Shown here piece after piece: positions 5,296-6,863 of a DNA stretch of 6,863 nucleotides. A program made the translations under genes and the position numbers. Within the stretch, counting starts at the first letter, position 1; every line of letters begins with the position of its first letter. The notes under the pieces are model-generated. The model searched no databases. It was not told the origin of the DNA and saw only the letters and a program-made list of their open reading frames with translations. Location of the stretch: the NCBI GenBank assembly GCA_023228285.1, contig JALOBM010000096.1, positions 1-6,863 of the forward strand. The letters run 5' to 3'. The DNA is from Candidatus Cloacimonadota bacterium (lineage in GTDB: Bacteria > Cloacimonadota > Cloacimonadia > Cloacimonadales > Cloacimonadaceae).

Positions 5296-5332
5296 ACAGG
5301 GACCGATCTCTTCCATCGGCCCCTGTTTTTTT
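5296..5332 (+). terminator. terminator-like hairpin, tandem unit 2
   Basis: ACAGGG pairs with CCCTGT (5321-5326) and CCGAT with ATCGG (5303-5307, 5315-5319), again with one A-C mismatch, loop of 7 and seven T. Compared with unit 1 the stem gains a base pair because both arms changed (CCGAA to CCGAT, GTCGG to ATCGG), a compensatory-looking change. Confidence 0.65.
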
Positions 5333-5432
5333 CTTTCCCGGCAAAAGCCTTTCCCTGTCTTTGAAAGCGATTCTACGGATCGAAAACAAGAAGGCTCTTT
5401 TGTAATTTCGGGGATTTTTAGCCTGCAGCCTA

Positions 5433-5456
5433 TGTCAAATGTGTAGGTCTGACCCC
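5433..5456 (+). repeat. GTGTAGGTCTGACCCC motif copy
   Basis: Identical over 24 bp to 4185-4208 and 4269-4292. It ends only 12 bp from the stop of the BRO gene and closes the second tandem unit. Confidence 0.9.
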
Positions 5457-5468
5457 AATCGCATTTCT

Positions 5469-6290
5469 CTATTTAACCTTATCAATTTCCTTTGCAGTCT
5501 TCACAGTTACAACTTTTTTACCTGTAGTCTCTTCGAGTTGCTTCTTAGCTGCATTAGCTACCAGTCCACCTTGCTGAGCCACAATTTTATTTTCTTCAAA
5601 CGTATCAGGCTGCTTTTCCTTAGAAATTTCAGTTGTTGATGCTTCAGCTAGCATATTTAGAACCAGCTCAAGGTTGGTCATATTATCTCGTAGATTTTCT
5701 TTTTTCAAACCTTTGAGATTCTTATATTCCTTTGTGCTTAATCCTGCCCACGCTTTTGTAATCTCATCAGTCAAGATTGCATATTCAACGCCCTTTTGCA
5801 CTCCTCGACTATCCCATTCATCCGTTAGTTCTTTTCTGACTTCTATTGTTTTTATCCTTTGGTCAATCCATTCTTTTGAATAGCCTTTCCTCAGATATGT
5901 TTCTAGGGCACGTTCTATGGCAAGCTCTGGATCAGCAGTTTCCTCTATTCTTTCACTGCCGACCTTCGCAAGCCACATTTTAAACGGCTCCGCTTTGGGT
6001 GATGGTATCGATTGGATGAGCCTTAAAATTTCCTCGGTATCCGCAATATCAGTCAAACGCATTTTTCCATCTTCAGCTTTCATTTTCAACTGGCTACAAT
6101 TTGTAGCCAGTTGACTTCCTTCAGCTTTCAATCTTGTTTTAAGCACACTCCAGTATTTCCTTGGGTTATCGCTTTCACTAAGAACACCCACAACGTCGAT
6201 AATCGAAAAAAACCATTTTTCTAGATCTTCATCCCATAAAACACGAACTCTTTTATCTTCAAATAGTTTAATTGCAGTCTCCTTATCCAT
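5469..6290 (-). CDS. BRO-N domain protein with DinD-like C-terminal half
   Basis: The 273-residue protein has a BRO-N-type N-terminus (about 1-115): VRVLWDEDLEKWFFSIIDVVGVL, NPRKYWSVLKTRL, DGKMRLTDIADTEEILRLIQ, then SIPSPKAEPFKMWLAKVG. BRO-N domains bind DNA and occur in phage antirepressors and in many prokaryotic proteins of this size. The second half (YKNLKGLKKENLRDNMTNLE, and NKIVAQQGGLVANAAKKQLE) resembles E. coli DinD, a LexA-controlled protein that antagonises RecA filaments. No LexA box is seen upstream. Start ATG 6290 has GGAGG with a 6-nt spacer; a weak promoter (TTGAAG-17-TATTCG, 6347-6319) may drive it. Function is likely regulatory or DNA-associated, but not proven. A perfect palindrome lies within codons 59-68. 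Confidence 0.88.
   Translation of the reverse strand: MDKETAIKLFEDKRVRVLWDEDLEKWFFSIIDVVGVLSESDNPRKYWSVLKTRLKAEGSQLATNCSQLKMKAEDGKMRLTDIADTEEILRLIQSIPSPKAEPFKMWLAKVGSERIEETADPELAIERALETYLRKGYSKEWIDQRIKTIEVRKELTDEWDSRGVQKGVEYAILTDEITKAWAGLSTKEYKNLKGLKKENLRDNMTNLELVLNMLAEASTTEISKEKQPDTFEENKIVAQQGGLVANAAKKQLEETTGKKVVTVKTAKEIDKVK
6087..6113. repeat. perfect 27-bp palindrome inside the BRO gene
   Basis: CAACTGGCTACAA (6087-6099) and TTGTAGCCAGTTG (6101-6113) are perfect 13-base arms around a single T. On the coding strand it encodes SQLATNCSQL. A hairpin could form in the mRNA or in single-stranded DNA. Confidence 0.85.
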
Positions 6291-6482
6291 AGCGCACCTC
6301 CAACGAATATTTCATCACCGAATAGTTGCCTTTTCAAAACGCTTCAATTCATTATTTACATTTCAGATACTCATTTTTAATGGCAAACAGTGCACATGAT
6401 TCAGAATGTTCTCTAAAAATTCTATCGCATATCTTCTTTTTAATATGCCATGATGCTTTTGATTATAGAGGAAACTTCAGTT

Positions 6483-6505
6483 GGTTCGGACCTACATAAT
6501 TCACA
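6483..6505 (-). repeat. inverted GTAGGTC motif copy at the edge of the wrecked RAYT locus
   Basis: Read on the - strand, TGTGAATTATGTAGGTCCGA matches the standard motif at about 18 of 23 positions over its full length. It overlaps the stop codon of the gene fragment at 6501 and faces the copy at 6794-6817 in opposite orientation. Confidence 0.65.
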
Positions 6506-6664
6506 AATCCAGAATTCCCTGGATATCTTCAACCTTTTTTCCACTTGATCTTCTGGTTGCCTGGATAAAATCAGAATCCGACAGAAGGGACGGGACTCGG
6601 ATGACAGGAATAAATTCCCACAAGCCTTGCCTGCCTCCTGTTGTCAACTCAAAAAGACATTCAG
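6501..6664 (-). pseudogene. 3' fragment of an unidentified gene
   Basis: On the - strand a frame ends at TGA 6503-6501 and reads ECLFELTTGGRQGLWEFI, then PVIRVPSLLSDSDFIQAT, then RRSSGKKVEDIQGILDL. It has no start codon or Shine-Dalgarno site of its own and fuses at about 6664 to a RAYT fragment in a different frame, so it is a truncated gene. The end is shared with the debris at 664-712, evidence that it was once real coding sequence. I do not recognise the family. Confidence 0.5.
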
Positions 6665-6722
6665 GGAGATCTCGGCGGCATAGGCGTCAGCCTCCAGCAA
6701 GATCGCATTAAAGATCTGGTCC
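6664..6722 (-). pseudogene. remnant of a second RAYT transposase
   Basis: On the - strand QIFNAILLEADAYAAEIS aligns with GRYKAILVEADAYATELS (residues 101-117) of the intact RAYT. The part before it (HUH motif) and after it (YIHLNP with the catalytic Tyr) is missing. Downstream on the + strand, GATCGCTGT (6738-6746) and a motif 48 bp further reproduce the 5' flank of the intact gene (GATCGCTGT 4129-4137, motif 4185), so the N-terminal coding part was deleted. Confidence 0.8.
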
Positions 6723-6793
6723 TGTTTTCACCCCATTGATCGCTGTCTGCTTGCATCATAGTCCAACCCTATTTTTCAGAGAGTTAGCCAATC

Positions 6794-6817
6794 TGTCAAT
6801 TGTGTAGGTCTGACCCC
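6794..6817 (+). repeat. GTGTAGGTCTGACCCC motif copy
   Basis: TGTCAATT followed by GTGTAGGTCTGACCCC; one mismatch in 24 bp to the copies at 4185, 4269 and 5433. It marks the outer, 5' side of the wrecked RAYT locus. Confidence 0.88.
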
Positions 6818-6863
6818 TCTGGTGTTCCCTGGTGCATTTGTAGAACCTGAGACCCGGACCCAT

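Larger units (their letters stand above)
5121..5457 (+). repeat. two tandem terminator-bearing repeat units, period about 162 bp
   Basis: Unit 1 (about 5121-5280) and unit 2 (about 5283-5457) share the order TTTGTAACGACAGGGACCGA, hairpin, T-run, CTTTCCCGGCAAAA, a diverged middle, GGG(G)TTTTTAGC or GGGGATTTTTAGC, then a GTCTGACCCC motif (partial at 5264-5275, full at 5433-5456). TAACGAC starts at 5129 and again at 5291. Copy A at 2811-2910 is a deleted version. An open frame at 5023-5271 runs through this material and is spurious. Confidence 0.75.

Noticed and set aside
431..5456. Integron cassette array with attC sites
   Set aside because: The motif has no paired RYYYAAC/GTTRRRY cores or long imperfect palindrome, and there is no integrase in the window.
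6756..6863. Open frame of 35 codons on the - strand starting at the window edge
   Set aside because: It reads straight through the GTCTGACC motif and shows no protein-like features; probably chance, though it could continue beyond the edge.

Overview
This window looks like an accessory island of a bacterium, made of toxin-antitoxin-like and phage-related cargo set among dispersed repeats and one REP-associated transposase (RAYT). The genes have good Shine-Dalgarno sites and two operons have sigma70-type promoters. The mixture of an HUH transposase, BRO and RhuM proteins, a RelB-YoeB pair and an XRE-ImmA operon suggests an anaerobic or environmental Gram-negative, perhaps a Desulfobacterota-like genome. 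That taxonomic guess is weak, because there is no rRNA or housekeeping gene to anchor it.

Layout from left to right: (1) the C-terminal part of a RhuM-family protein on the + strand (to 425); (2) a repeat-rich gap (426-748) that holds a decayed 3' gene end and two copies of a GTCTGACC motif; (3) a tightly coupled three-gene operon on the - strand encoding an XRE-type repressor, an ImmA/IrrE-type HEXXH protease and a PIN-fold nuclease (2503 down to 749), with a strong promoter embedded in a palindromic operator; (4) a 675-bp gap (2504-3178) with a composite repeat (copy A), including a helically phased GCTTGCC array; (5) an intact RAYT transposase on the - strand (4114-3179), preceded by three copies of the GTCTGACC motif; (6) a RelB/DinJ-type antitoxin and a YoeB-type toxin on the + strand (4432-4957), with an 11-bp-arm palindrome over the promoter and a GC-rich terminator; (7) composite repeat copy B followed by two tandem terminator-bearing units of about 162 bp (4966-5457); (8) a BRO-N/DinD-like protein on the - strand (6290-5469) with a perfect 27-bp palindrome inside its coding sequence; (9) a wrecked second RAYT locus (about 6483-6817), where a short RAYT core fragment is joined to the 3' end of an unidentified gene and is bounded by inverted copies of the motif.

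The unifying feature is the short repeat GTGTAGGTCTGACCCC and its variants. At least nine copies occur, and they sit between the cargo modules rather than within them. Read on the opposite strand, each full copy ends in TTGACA, a -35 hexamer, and one copy probably helps to drive the RAYT gene. My inference is that the RAYT family and these repeats form one mobile system and that the island has grown by recombination or transposition at the repeats. The XRE-ImmA-PIN operon is the best candidate for a little-described functional system: by gene order and family knowledge it should be a regulated toxin or defence module in which the protease relieves repression and the PIN protein is the RNase effector.
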